A stretch of 64,000 nucleotides of DNA, taken from NCBI GenBank assembly GCA_963702305.1, contig CAVPBX010000006.1, positions 124,001 to 188,000 of the forward strand. The letters are read 5' to 3'. The position numbers were made by a program, and so were the translations under genes. Numbering within the stretch: the first letter of the stretch is position 1; every line of letters begins with the position of its first letter. Below the pieces are notes generated by a model. It saw nothing but the letters and a program-made list of their open reading frames with translations. It searched no databases and was not told the DNA's origin. Source of the DNA: PALSA-693 sp963702305 (GTDB taxonomy: Bacteria; Actinomycetota; Acidimicrobiia; Acidimicrobiales; Palsa-688). Positions 53,380 through 61,492 of this stretch are shown here, one piece after another.

Positions 53380-54540
53380 ATGGCTGTCCCCCGCCCCGGC
53401 GAGCAGACACTCAACGGAACCGGCACCCGCCACTTCTATCGTCGGTTTTTGGAGGCGAGCGAGGAGCTGACGGCGGCCGCCCTCCTCGCCGCGGGATCGC
53501 CGCGGTCGGCCTCTGACGGCGCCGTCGGGGACGACCCGACTGCGGCCTGGGCCGCCAACGCGGCCCCGGTCATCGTCGACCGAGTCGGAGCCGCCCTCCT
53601 CGCCGGCGACGCCCGCATCCTGCTCGACTACCTGAGCGTCGAACGGCTGGAATTGCGCCGAGCCGGCGTCGCCGACGTCGACCTCATCGGCCTGGTCGAC
53701 GCCATCGCCAATAGTCTCCCGGAGGGGTTCGAGCCCGCCCGCCGCATCCTGACGGAGGGCCGCGAACAGCTCCGGCGCGCCGGCGCCCGACCGGTCCGGG
53801 CCTTGTCCTCGGCCCCACCGCTCAGCGCCAACAACGACACCTCCCGGCCGCGCGGGCAGGCGTTCACCGACCTGCTCCTGCTCGGCGCGTTGGCCTGCGA
53901 GACGCCCGTGGCCCTGGTCTCGGTGCCGCAACCTGACGGAACCTGGCGCACCCTGTCGCACGGCTTCGACAGCAAGGACGGATCCAACGACGGGCAGCTC
54001 TTCGGCGTGCTCGCTGCGGCCGCCGAGCCGATACAGATCGCCGACCTGGCCATCCGCCTCCCTCGCAGCCCGCTCGTAGCACCGCCCCACTCCATGCGCT
54101 GGGCCTACGGCGTGGGGCTGCGCAACGACGCCGGGTCGGTCATCGGGGTGGTAGCCGTGCTCGACCGGTGGCTGCGCCAGATCACCAAGCGAGAGCAGCG
54201 GGCCTTGGCGTCGCTCGCCCGCCAGCTCAGCGAGCAGCTCGTGCAGTGGCGCCAGTCCCCGGCGGACGGGGGCCGTCTGGCCGAGCCGGCGCCGGTCCGA
54301 TCCAACGGCGCCTCCGGGGCCGCGGCGGGCGCCGCTGGCAGCAACGGCTTCGCCGCCCTGGTGTCGGAGCGCCACCACCTCCTCCGCAGCCAAGAGGTGG
54401 CGGAGATCTTCGACGTCACCGAGCGCACCGTCATCAACTGGGCCGCGGCCGGGAAGCTCCCGAGCCTGCGCACCATCGGCGGCCATCTGCGCTTTCGCCG
54501 CGAGGACGTCCTCCGGCTCCTCTCCCCGCCGGCGTCGTAG
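53380..54540 (+). CDS. GAF-like sensor with C-terminal MerR/excisionase-type HTH
   Basis: The 386-residue regulator has an N-terminal helical region (HFYRRFLEASEELTAAALLAAG to about 150), a GAF-like domain (about 165-290, FTDLLLLGALACETPVALVSVP, MRWAYGVGLRNDAGSVIGVVAVLDRW), a Ser/Ala/Gly linker, and a helix-turn-helix of the excisionase family, LLRSQEVAEIFDVTERTVINWAAAGKLPSLRTIGGHLRFRREDVLRLL. The domain order is a one-component signal sensor and transcription factor. ATG 53380 is chosen; the frame is open further upstream but overlaps thiD. Target genes are unknown. Confidence 0.82.
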   Translation: MAVPRPGEQTLNGTGTRHFYRRFLEASEELTAAALLAAGSPRSASDGAVGDDPTAAWAANAAPVIVDRVGAALLAGDARILLDYLSVERLELRRAGVADVDLIGLVDAIANSLPEGFEPARRILTEGREQLRRAGARPVRALSSAPPLSANNDTSRPRGQAFTDLLLLGALACETPVALVSVPQPDGTWRTLSHGFDSKDGSNDGQLFGVLAAAAEPIQIADLAIRLPRSPLVAPPHSMRWAYGVGLRNDAGSVIGVVAVLDRWLRQITKREQRALASLARQLSEQLVQWRQSPADGGRLAEPAPVRSNGASGAAAGAAGSNGFAALVSERHHLLRSQEVAEIFDVTERTVINWAAAGKLPSLRTIGGHLRFRREDVLRLLSPPAS

Positions 54541-54587
54541 CGCCGCCTCCCCTCGAACCGGTCCCCTCAGAGCGAAACGGTGTCGGG

Positions 54588-54782
54588 CTAGTGGACGGCT
54601 TTGGTGATCTTGCCGGCGCGGATGCAGGAGGTGCACACGTGGACGCGCTTGGGGGAGCCGTTGACCATGGCCCGCACCCGCTGGATATTGGGATTCCACC
54701 GGCGCTTGGTGCGACGATGGGAGTGGCTGATGCTCATGCCGAAAGACGGCCCTTTGCCGCACACCTCACAGACCGCTGCCAT
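54588..54782 (-). CDS. rpmB: Ribosomal protein L28 (zinc-binding form)
   Basis: The 64-residue L28 reads MAAVCEVCGKGPSFGMSISHSHRRTKRRWNPNIQRVRA and ends CTSCIRAGKITKAVH. The two CxxC pairs (CEVC, CTSC) form a zinc ribbon, so this is the zinc-dependent C+ paralogue type; many actinobacteria also carry a zinc-free copy under Zur control. ATG 54782 gives the standard N-terminus. It is divergent from the DAK-domain gene, the common arrangement upstream of recG. Confidence 0.97.
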   Translation of the reverse strand: MAAVCEVCGKGPSFGMSISHSHRRTKRRWNPNIQRVRAMVNGSPKRVHVCTSCIRAGKITKAVH

Positions 54783-54906
54783 TCGGGAACCACACCTCAT
54801 TCGTTCGTCGGGGAGTCGGCCGTCGGGGAATCGGCGCCATCCGGGGCCGGGTCGCACCCGAATCCCAGGCTGGCCGCACCAAGCCGTCCGGGCCGGTCGA
54901 TCAGGT

Positions 54907-54912
54907 TAGCAT
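54907..54912 (+). promoter_or_regulatory. -10 box of the DAK-domain gene
   Basis: TAGCAT, 7 bases before the ATG at 54920. Confidence 0.5.
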
Positions 54913-54919
54913 CCCGGCC

Positions 54920-56654
54920 ATGCAGACGCTGGAGCGCCTGAAGGCGGAAGACCTCGTCGCCGCGGTCATCGCCTATCGGGACGTCCTGCGCACCCACCAA
55001 GAACCCATCAACCGGCTCAATGTCTACCCGGTCCCCGACGGTGACACCGGGACGAACATGGCGCTCACCCTCGAGGCGGTGGTACGGGAGCTGGCCGGGC
55101 GGGACGACCCCGACATGGCCACCGTGGCGGACGCCATCAGCTACGGATCGCTGATCGGAGCGCGGGGCAACTCTGGTGTCATTCTGTCGCAGATCCTGCG
55201 GGGCTTGGCCGAGGCCGTAGGCGACGCCGAAGGCCGCGATTCCGAAGACATCGACGCCGCCGTCCTGATCGACGGTCTGGGCCGGGCCGCGGCCGGCGCC
55301 TACCAGGCCGTCCAGCAGCCGGTGGAGGGCACCATGCTCACCGTGGCCCGGGCCGCCGCGGAAGCGGCCGCGGCTGAGGGGGCGAGCGCCGGGCTGGTGC
55401 AGGTGCTCGAGGCCGCCCGCGGCGGGGGCCGGCGCCGCGCTGGCCCGCACGCCCGACCTCCTCCCCGTGCTCAAGGCCGCGGGGGTGGTGGACTCCGGCG
55501 GCTCCGGCTTGGTGCTCCTGCTCGACGCCCTCCTGCACGTAGCCGACGGCCGGCCGTTGCCCGAGGGCCCGGACGGTGCCGCCGCCCCCGGCGCCACCCA
55601 CCCCAGCGACAACCACACCAGCGACAACCACACCAGAGACAGCCACACCGGAGACAGCCACACCGGAGGCAGCCACACCGGAGGCACTGCCGGTGGCGAC
55701 CCCAACGGCCTGCGCTACGAGGTCATGTACCTGCTGGAGGCCGATGACGCGTCCATCCCGCCCTTCCGGGAGGTGTGGGCCGGCCTGGGCGACTCCATCG
55801 TGGTCGTCGGCGGCCACGGGTTGTGGAACTGCCACATTCACACGGACGACATCGGCGCGGCCATCGAAGCCGCGGTCGAGGCCGGCCGGCCTCGGCGCAT
55901 AAGGGTGTCCGACCTGTGGGAGCAGGTCGAGGAGGAGCGCTGGGTACGCGACGCGGCAGCCGCCGACGCGGACGCCGACCCCGACCAGGACCCCGTCCGC
56001 TGCGCCGTCGTCGCGGTCTGCACGGGCGACGGGATCCGCCGCATCTTCCGGTCGCTCGGCGTGCACCACGTGGTCGCCGGCGGCCAGTCGATGAACCCTT
56101 CGACCGCGGATCTGCTGGCCGCCATCGACGCCGCTCCCGGCGAGCAGGTCGTCCTCCTCCCCAACAACAAGAACATCGTGCCGGTCGCCGAGCAGGCCGC
56201 CCTCCAGTCCGCCAAGCCGGTCCGGGTCATACCCACGGCAGGGATCCAGGAGGGGTTCGCGGCGTTGCTCGAGTACGACCCCGAGGGCGATGCCGACGCC
56301 AACGCCGACCTCATGGCGGAGAGCGCCCGGCGCGTCGTCGCCGGCGAGGTCACCCGGGCGGTGCGAGCCAGCGTGTGCGACGCGGGCCCCATCGCCGAGG
56401 GCGACTACCTCGGGCTGTCGCGCCTGGGCATCGAGGTGGTGGCATCCGACCTCGCAGACGCCGCCATCCGGCTGCTCGAGCACCTCCTGGATGCCGAGCA
56501 CCACGAGATCGTGACCATCATCGCCGGTGAGGGCGCGGGCGCGGCCGACACCCGGCGGATCACCGAGTGGATCGACGAGCACCACCCGGACCTGGCGTGC
56601 GAGGTCCACCATGGGGGCCAGCCGCTGTACCCCTACCTGTTCTCCATCGAGTGA
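54920..56654 (+). CDS. DAK2-domain/DegV-like protein (FakA/YloV type), frameshifted
   Basis: LNVYPVPDGDTGTNMALTLEAV, GSLIGARGNSGVILSQILRGLAE and QQPVEGTMLTVARAAAEAA form the DAK2 ATP-binding domain, as in fatty-acid kinase FakA. Near 55421 one extra G shifts the frame; the correct continuation is ALARTPDLLPVLKAAGVVDSGGSGLVLLLDALL. After a repeat-encoded linker rich in SDNHT/GDSHT, the FakA middle and C-terminal domains follow (YEVMYLLEADDASIPPFREVWAGLGDSIVVVGGHGLWNCHIHTDD and the DegV-like remainder). The usual actinobacterial place is between rpmB and recG, as here. Substrate probably fatty acids, with a FakB partner elsewhere. Confidence 0.9.
55605..55679. repeat. 15-bp tandem repeat in the DAK-domain gene linker
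   Basis: Five 15-bp units start at 55605, 55620, 55635, 55650 and 55665. They drift from AGCGACAACCACACC to GGAGGCAGCCACACC and encode SDNHT, SDNHT, RDSHT, GDSHT and GGSHT. The unit keeps the codon phase. Confidence 0.88.
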
Positions 56655-58774
56655 CCGCGGCGACCTCGCTGCGCCGCCTGGCCGAAATCGGCGTCGAACA
56701 ACTGCACCGGGTCGGCCCCAAGCACCGCGACGCCCTGCACTCCGTCGGGGTGGAGTCCGTGCTCGATCTGCTGACCCACTACCCCCGCCGCTACATCGAC
56801 CGGACCAACCAGGCGGACATCGCCGACCTGGTCGAGGGCCAGGAGGCCATGGTGTTGGCGACCGTCCGGCGCACCACCTCGCGGCGGACGCGCCAGGGGC
56901 GCAGCCTCGTCGAGGTGGTGCTGTTCGACGGGTCGAGCTATCTGTCGGTCACGTTTTTCAACCAGGCCTGGCGGGTCAAGCAGCTCCCGGAGGGCACCCA
57001 GGTGGTGGTCTTCGGGAAGGTCGAGCGGTTCCGGGGCCGGTACCGGATGACGAACCCGCTAGTGGACCTGGTCGGCGACCGCACCGGGCGGATCGTGCCG
57101 GTGTACCCGCAGTCGGAGAAAGCCGGCCTCATGAGCTGGCAGATCGGCGACTGGGTGGCCGAGGCCCTGCGGCGGGCCCAGACCTTCGTCGATCCCCTCC
57201 CGGAGCCCTGGCGCCGCCGCCTGGACCTACCGGACCGGGACTGGGCCATGCACCAGATCCACGCCCCGGACTCCATGGGGGAGAGCCAGCGGGCCCGGCG
57301 GCGGTTGGCCTTTGACGAGCTTCTGCGCCTCCAGGTGATCCTGGTGATGCGCAAGCGGGCGGTCGAACGGGAAGCGGCCGGCATCCGCCACCAGGTCGAA
57401 GGTGAGTTGGTCGCCCGTTTCCGCGCCGGTCTTCCTTTCACCTTGACGGCCGCCCAGGAGCGGGCCGTGGCCGAAATCCGCGCCGACATGGCCGGCCCCC
57501 ACCCGATGCACCGCCTCCTTCAGGGCGACGTCGGCTCGGGCAAGACCGTGGTGGCGGTGGCGGCCCTGCTGACCGCGGTCGAGGGCGGGCACCAGGGCGC
57601 CCTCATGGCCCCGACCGAGGTGCTCGCCGAGCAGCACCACGCCGGGGTGAGCGACCTGCTGGCCGGCTTTACCCTGCCCAGCGACGGGACGCTGCTGCCG
57701 GACCGACCGCTGCGGGTGGCGTTGCTCACCAACCGCACCCCCGCCCGGGAACGGTCGCGGCTGCACGCCGGGCTGGCGGAGGGCACGGTGGACGTGCTCA
57801 TCGGGACGCATGCCCTGCTTACTGAGGCGGTGGCCTTTCGGTCGCTGGGCGCAGTGGTCATTGACGAGCAGCACCGCTTCGGCGTCGAGCAGCGGGCCGC
57901 GCTCCGGGAGAAAGGACCGGGCGAGGTCGTGCCGGACGTCCTGGTGATGACCGCCACCCCGATCCCGCGCACGGCCGCCATGACCGTGTACGGCGACCTG
58001 GACACCACCGTGCTCGACGAGTTGCCGCCGGGCCGGACCCCCATCACCACCCGCTGGGCCCGCGGTCCGCTCGAGGAGGCCGAGGCCTGGGCGCAGGTGC
58101 AGGCCGAGGTGGCGGCCGGCCGCCAGGCGTTCGTGGTGTGCCCGCTCATCGAGGAGTCGGAACGAGTCCAGGCCCGGTCGGCGGCTGAGGAACGAGACCG
58201 GCTCTCGGCCGCCGAGCTGGCCGGGCTGCGGCTCGGCCTGCTGCACGGCCAACTCCCCGCGACGGAGAAGGCCGCGGTCATGGAAGATTTCCGCCGGGGC
58301 CGGTTGGACGTCCTGGTGGCCACGACCGTGGTCGAGGTAGGTGTCGACGTGCCGAACGCCACCGTGATGGTCATCGAGGACGCCGACCGCTTCGGGATTG
58401 CCCAGCTCCACCAACTGCGTGGGAGAGTCGGGCGGGGCGATCAACCGTCGTGGTGCTACCTGATCGGAGGGGGCCTGGGGCCCGAAGCCCAGGAGCGGCT
58501 CTCGGCGCTGGAACGCAGCACCGACGGCTTCGAACTGGCCGAGGTCGACCTGGAACTGCGGGGCGAGGGCACCATCCTCGGCACCCGTCAGAAGGGGGCC
58601 ACCGACCTCAAGCTGGCGTCGCTGCGGCGGGACAAGGCGCTGGTCGCCACGGCCCGCGACGTGGCCTTCGACCTCGTCGACCATGATCCCGGGCTGGCGG
58701 GCCTGCCCGACCTGGCCGAGGAGATCCGCTTCCTGGTCGACGACGAGGACCGGGAGTTCCTCTTCAAGAGTTGA
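56651..58774 (+). CDS. recG: ATP-dependent DNA helicase RecG
   Basis: RecG remodels stalled forks and branches Holliday junctions. The 707-residue protein has the wedge OB domain (SYLSVTFFNQAW, GKVERFRGRYRMTNP), then LTAAQERAVAEIRADM, LQGDVGSGKTVVAVAA (Walker A, about 293), ALMAPTEVLAEQH, VIDEQHRFGVEQR (DEQH), VMTATPIPRTAAM, and the C-terminal LVATTVVEVGVDVPNATVMVIEDADRFGIAQLHQLRGRVGRG with the TRG motif region. GTG 56651 overlaps the DAK-gene stop (GTGA), so translation is coupled. It is the last host gene before the low-GC island. Confidence 0.96.
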   Translation: MTAATSLRRLAEIGVEQLHRVGPKHRDALHSVGVESVLDLLTHYPRRYIDRTNQADIADLVEGQEAMVLATVRRTTSRRTRQGRSLVEVVLFDGSSYLSVTFFNQAWRVKQLPEGTQVVVFGKVERFRGRYRMTNPLVDLVGDRTGRIVPVYPQSEKAGLMSWQIGDWVAEALRRAQTFVDPLPEPWRRRLDLPDRDWAMHQIHAPDSMGESQRARRRLAFDELLRLQVILVMRKRAVEREAAGIRHQVEGELVARFRAGLPFTLTAAQERAVAEIRADMAGPHPMHRLLQGDVGSGKTVVAVAALLTAVEGGHQGALMAPTEVLAEQHHAGVSDLLAGFTLPSDGTLLPDRPLRVALLTNRTPARERSRLHAGLAEGTVDVLIGTHALLTEAVAFRSLGAVVIDEQHRFGVEQRAALREKGPGEVVPDVLVMTATPIPRTAAMTVYGDLDTTVLDELPPGRTPITTRWARGPLEEAEAWAQVQAEVAAGRQAFVVCPLIEESERVQARSAAEERDRLSAAELAGLRLGLLHGQLPATEKAAVMEDFRRGRLDVLVATTVVEVGVDVPNATVMVIEDADRFGIAQLHQLRGRVGRGDQPSWCYLIGGGLGPEAQERLSALERSTDGFELAEVDLELRGEGTILGTRQKGATDLKLASLRRDKALVATARDVAFDLVDHDPGLAGLPDLAEEIRFLVDDEDREFLFKS

Positions 58775-58905
58775 GAACCGCCTGGAATCTTGCGACACCG
58801 CCGAACGCGACCGGGCCCCAGCGGAAGCACCGCAAGCGCCTACGTCGTGGTGGCTCGTCAGGGCCACGGCGGCCGCGGATAGCCCCCGTCGCAGCACGGC
58901 GCGGC

Positions 58906-59547
58906 CTACTCGGTTGTGACATCGGGAGGAAGGTCGTCGTCGCCGGGGCGCGTGTCGTCCTCGTAGATCGCGTTCATCTCTTCGACCGAGTCGGCGCTGA
59001 GTATGCGGATCAGAACGTTTTCCTGCTCGATGCCCGCTGTGATGGCGTCAGGGCACCTTTCTACGTGCGTACGAACTGCATCACCAATCTGCTCGGCGTC
59101 AAGACTGGACGTGTACCAGCCGCAGCAGCACCGCACGTAGAAGCGACCCTCGGCGTCTTGGCCCCGAACCGTGTCCATGTCGACGTCTTCCCAAGGGTAC
59201 GGCCGTGATGCACGAAACCGCCGCGCCAGCCTCCAGCGCTGTGGTTCCTTATTCGGTACCTGCTCGACGACCCCTCGACGTGCGAGTGCCTGGAGGGTCG
59301 AGTACGTGTTCGGCACCTCATAGTCGATCTTGGTCGCTATCTCCGAGGTGCGCATGCCCGCCTCGGATCGGAGGCCGGACAGCTTGACAATCTGTAGCTG
59401 GCGCGTGCCCAGGCTCTGGTCCTCCGGCTTGAGCGGCATGTTGACCTGCGGCGGCTGATCCGACGCGTCTTGAAGATTCTCGGCGAGGTCGGCCCACGTC
59501 TTGGCTTGGGCGTGGGCGAATCGCACCCATGCGTTGTTGGCGTCCAT
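58906..59547 (-). CDS. Winged-helix protein with C-terminal zinc-finger-like motif (accessory island)
   Basis: The 213-residue protein has no name I can give. MDANNAWVRFAHAQAKTWADLAENL is helical; residues 47-107 (GTRQLQIVKLSGLRSEAGMRTSEIATKIDYEVPNTYSTLQALARRGVVEQVP) form a winged helix of MarR/BlaI-like type. VRCCCGWYTSSLDAEQIGDAVRTHVERCP (Cys 140-142, His 161, Cys 165) resembles CxCGW...HxxxC zinc modules. The tail is acidic. ATG 59547 follows GGGAGGGTC at a normal distance. Two short palindromes lie just upstream, so it may repress itself. Composition differs from the host. Confidence 0.72.
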   Translation of the reverse strand: MDANNAWVRFAHAQAKTWADLAENLQDASDQPPQVNMPLKPEDQSLGTRQLQIVKLSGLRSEAGMRTSEIATKIDYEVPNTYSTLQALARRGVVEQVPNKEPQRWRLARRFRASRPYPWEDVDMDTVRGQDAEGRFYVRCCCGWYTSSLDAEQIGDAVRTHVERCPDAITAGIEQENVLIRILSADSVEEMNAIYEDDTRPGDDDLPPDVTTE

Positions 59548-59564
59548 TGTGACCCTCCCTTGAT

Positions 59565-59618
59565 AGACAGTTGAACTGAACCCATAATCAGGGATGGCGC
59601 GAGAGTTGTCAACTGTCT
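59565..59618 (-). promoter_or_regulatory. Operator-like inverted repeats upstream of the winged-helix gene
   Basis: AGACAGTTGA at 59565-59574 is repeated inverted as TCAACTGTCT at 59609-59618 (10-bp perfect arms). Each side also contains its own small palindrome, CAGTTGAACTG (59569-59579) and AGTTGTCAACT (59604-59614). The layout suits two bound dimers looping or cooperating. A TTGACA-like hexamer lies on the minus strand in the distal repeat, so repressor and polymerase would compete. Confidence 0.6.
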
Positions 59619-59642
59619 TTGGAATAGGTCCACAACGGGCAG

Positions 59643-60473
59643 CTAGAAGGGCTCCTCCTCGTACTGAACCGGCGCGGGTTGCGAAGCGGACGCCTTCGCT
59701 GCGTCGACTCCGAGTGCCTTCTCCAGCCTCTTGAAGGACCATTCGACATCGAACGCCTGCGCGATCTGGTAGTTCTCCTTTTGTGCCTCTCGGAGCCGAT
59801 GGACGCGAGGAATGGTCATATAGGCCGGCTCATCGGCCAGGAGGCTGGCAAGCCGGTTGGCCTGATCGAAGGAATGGGCGCTGACGAGACACTCAACGAT
59901 GGCCTCGGTCAACGAATCCCCAGTGCGCTTGTCCCGAAGAAGAAGTTCAATCAGCCTTCGGGCTAGGTCCTTCGACTCCAGGCCCGTGCCGGGGATGGCT
60001 TGGACAGAACCGAGGAAGCCGTAGGGGTCCAACTCCAGTCTCACGGGTACAACCGGGACACGGAGACCGTGTGCGATGCCAACCTCCTGATCGCACCAGT
60101 TGCTCTCCTTGACACCCTGATGCAGCAGGGCAGCGAGAGCATGGCAGGAACGGAGCGCAGCCTCGATCACGCGCTGCCACTCCTTGCCCGGCTCGATGTC
60201 GTCATGGTCGACGAAACCGTCAACCCCGTAAAACACGAGCGCCGACTTGAGCTCGTGTGCAACCAGCTTCCTTGAGGCGATATGGGTGATGACAAGCCGG
60301 AACCGGCCCTCCTCCTCGTCCCACGGCTCCTCGTCCGGACTGGCGTGGCCGGTCAAGTAGCGGTCCAACGCATCGATCTTCGCATCGTCACCGCGGTTGG
60401 CGACGATGTACCGCACGTAGTCGTACTTGTCTCCACGCCATTCGTCCAAGGTTGCGAAGCCGAACTGGTCCAA
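59643..60473 (-). CDS. TIR-domain protein with N-terminal helical domain (accessory island)
   Basis: Residues 58-150 are a TIR domain: RFRLVITHIASRKLVAHELKSALVFYGVDGFVDHDDIEPGKEW, LRSCHALAALLHQGVKESNWCDQEVGIAHG, VPVVPVRL. Glu 130 in WCDQE matches the catalytic Glu of NAD-cleaving TIR proteins. The N-terminus (LDQFGFATLDEWRGDKYDYVRYIVANRGDD) is helical, and the C-terminal half (SLTEAIVECLVSAHSFDQANRLASLLADEP) looks like a repeat- or sensor-type helical domain. TTG 60473 is the first usable start, but protein-like sequence (RIPIIKRIAGRLGAEDDWSE) continues upstream without ATG or GTG. A defence or abortive-infection effector is likely by analogy. Confidence 0.78.
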   Translation of the reverse strand: MDQFGFATLDEWRGDKYDYVRYIVANRGDDAKIDALDRYLTGHASPDEEPWDEEEGRFRLVITHIASRKLVAHELKSALVFYGVDGFVDHDDIEPGKEWQRVIEAALRSCHALAALLHQGVKESNWCDQEVGIAHGLRVPVVPVRLELDPYGFLGSVQAIPGTGLESKDLARRLIELLLRDKRTGDSLTEAIVECLVSAHSFDQANRLASLLADEPAYMTIPRVHRLREAQKENYQIAQAFDVEWSFKRLEKALGVDAAKASASQPAPVQYEEEPF

Positions 60474-60602
60474 GATGAGGTCGATCTCCGACCAGTCATC
60501 CTCGGCGCCCAGCCGGCCAGCAATGCGCTTGATGATCGGAATGCGCTCCGCTGGTTGCGCACGTCTATGGTCCCACGCGACTGTGACAACGCCGGGTCCG
60601 AC

Positions 60603-60627
60603 GTTTCGTTAGCCGATTGCACGAAAC
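60603..60627 (-). promoter_or_regulatory. Inverted repeat upstream of the TIR gene
   Basis: GTTTCGT at 60603-60609 and ACGAAAC at 60621-60627: perfect 7-bp arms with an 11-base spacer. It sits in the divergent 350-bp gap between the TIR gene and the GNAT gene, in which I see no complete gene. Confidence 0.45.
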
Positions 60628-60824
60628 ACCCTCGCCAAACGTTCACAACGTGCCGCGGCGCCACCTAGTGTCGTCGCCGACAAGGGTCTATCGCGAACAG
60701 CGATGGGTGGCTACTCAAGAAGTGATACAGAAACGACCAGAAATGCTACAAGGGGCCTTCCGCCGCTGGACAGGATGCCTTACAGTGACGGCAGCGGTTG
60801 CCGATAGCTCTGGAGGTGACGACC

Positions 60825-61426
60825 GTGGGAAAGCCCAAGGGAAAGCTCGGACTGTCGCTCAGCGCGGCACAGCTTGACGCTATCCGCCGTCTCGTCGCCA
60901 CCGCCTCGCCGGTGCTGACGCATCCCTCGAGAGCCCTGTAGCACTAGCGCCCGGCCTGCCTGCCCGGTTTATTCGACGCTGGCAAGCGTCGGACATTGAT
61001 GCCATCCGCGACTTCCGGTGCACTGATGGCAAATCCGGGGACTATGCCCACCAGGCCGAGCGGGTCATACATGAAGGAGCTGATCTCCTTGGTGGGCCCG
61101 GCCTGGACTGTCTGCTGGCGATCGAGGAACGCATCCTACTTGGTGTCATTCTCTTCAACCCCTGCGACGAACACTCCCATGGGGTCATTCACTCGATGGG
61201 CGTCCTGAGGACGAGGCAGGACGAGGGGATCGGAATGGACCTGAAGGAGCGTGCACTCGATGTCTGCACGGGTGCCGGCGCCACGATCGTTCGATCCTCT
61301 GTGCATCGGATGAACTCAAGGATGCGAAGGGTGAACGCCAAGTTGGGCATTGCGAAGACGATCGATCCGACTGACGGAAAGCATTTCCTGTACGCGGCTC
61401 GCATCGTCCCGGCGCCTGACGACTGA
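60825..61426 (+). CDS. GNAT-family acetyltransferase, interrupted by a frameshift (accessory island)
   Basis: GTG 60825 follows GGAGGTGAC, a strong ribosome binding site. The first frame (MGKPKGKLGLSLSAAQLDAI, if GTG is read as Met) ends at 60941 after 38 codons. A second frame, open from about 60880 to the stop at 61426, reads RFIRRWQASDIDAIRDFRCT, then LDCLLAIEERILLGVILFNP, then GVIHSMGVLRTRQDEGIGMDLKERALDVCTGAG, with QDEGIG (61217-61234) as the acetyl-CoA motif QxxGxG. The second frame has no good start before ATG 61196, so one indel between about 60880 and 60940 probably splits a roughly 200-residue GNAT. It could be a toxin-like or modification enzyme. Confidence 0.65.
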
Positions 61427-61492
61427 TCTAGCTGGCGGTCCTTAGCGATGTAGGGGACTGGCCCCGCTCGGCGACGGGCGCCGTCGGCGCCT

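Noticed and set aside
58906..60473. Winged-helix and TIR genes considered as a toxin-antitoxin pair
   Set aside because: The gene order is effector first, the regulator has its own promoter region between them, and the sizes and domains do not fit a known toxin-antitoxin type.
58775..61440. Island considered as a prophage or integrative element
   Set aside because: No integrase, transposase, tRNA target or flanking direct repeat is visible. Only composition and synteny disruption support transfer.
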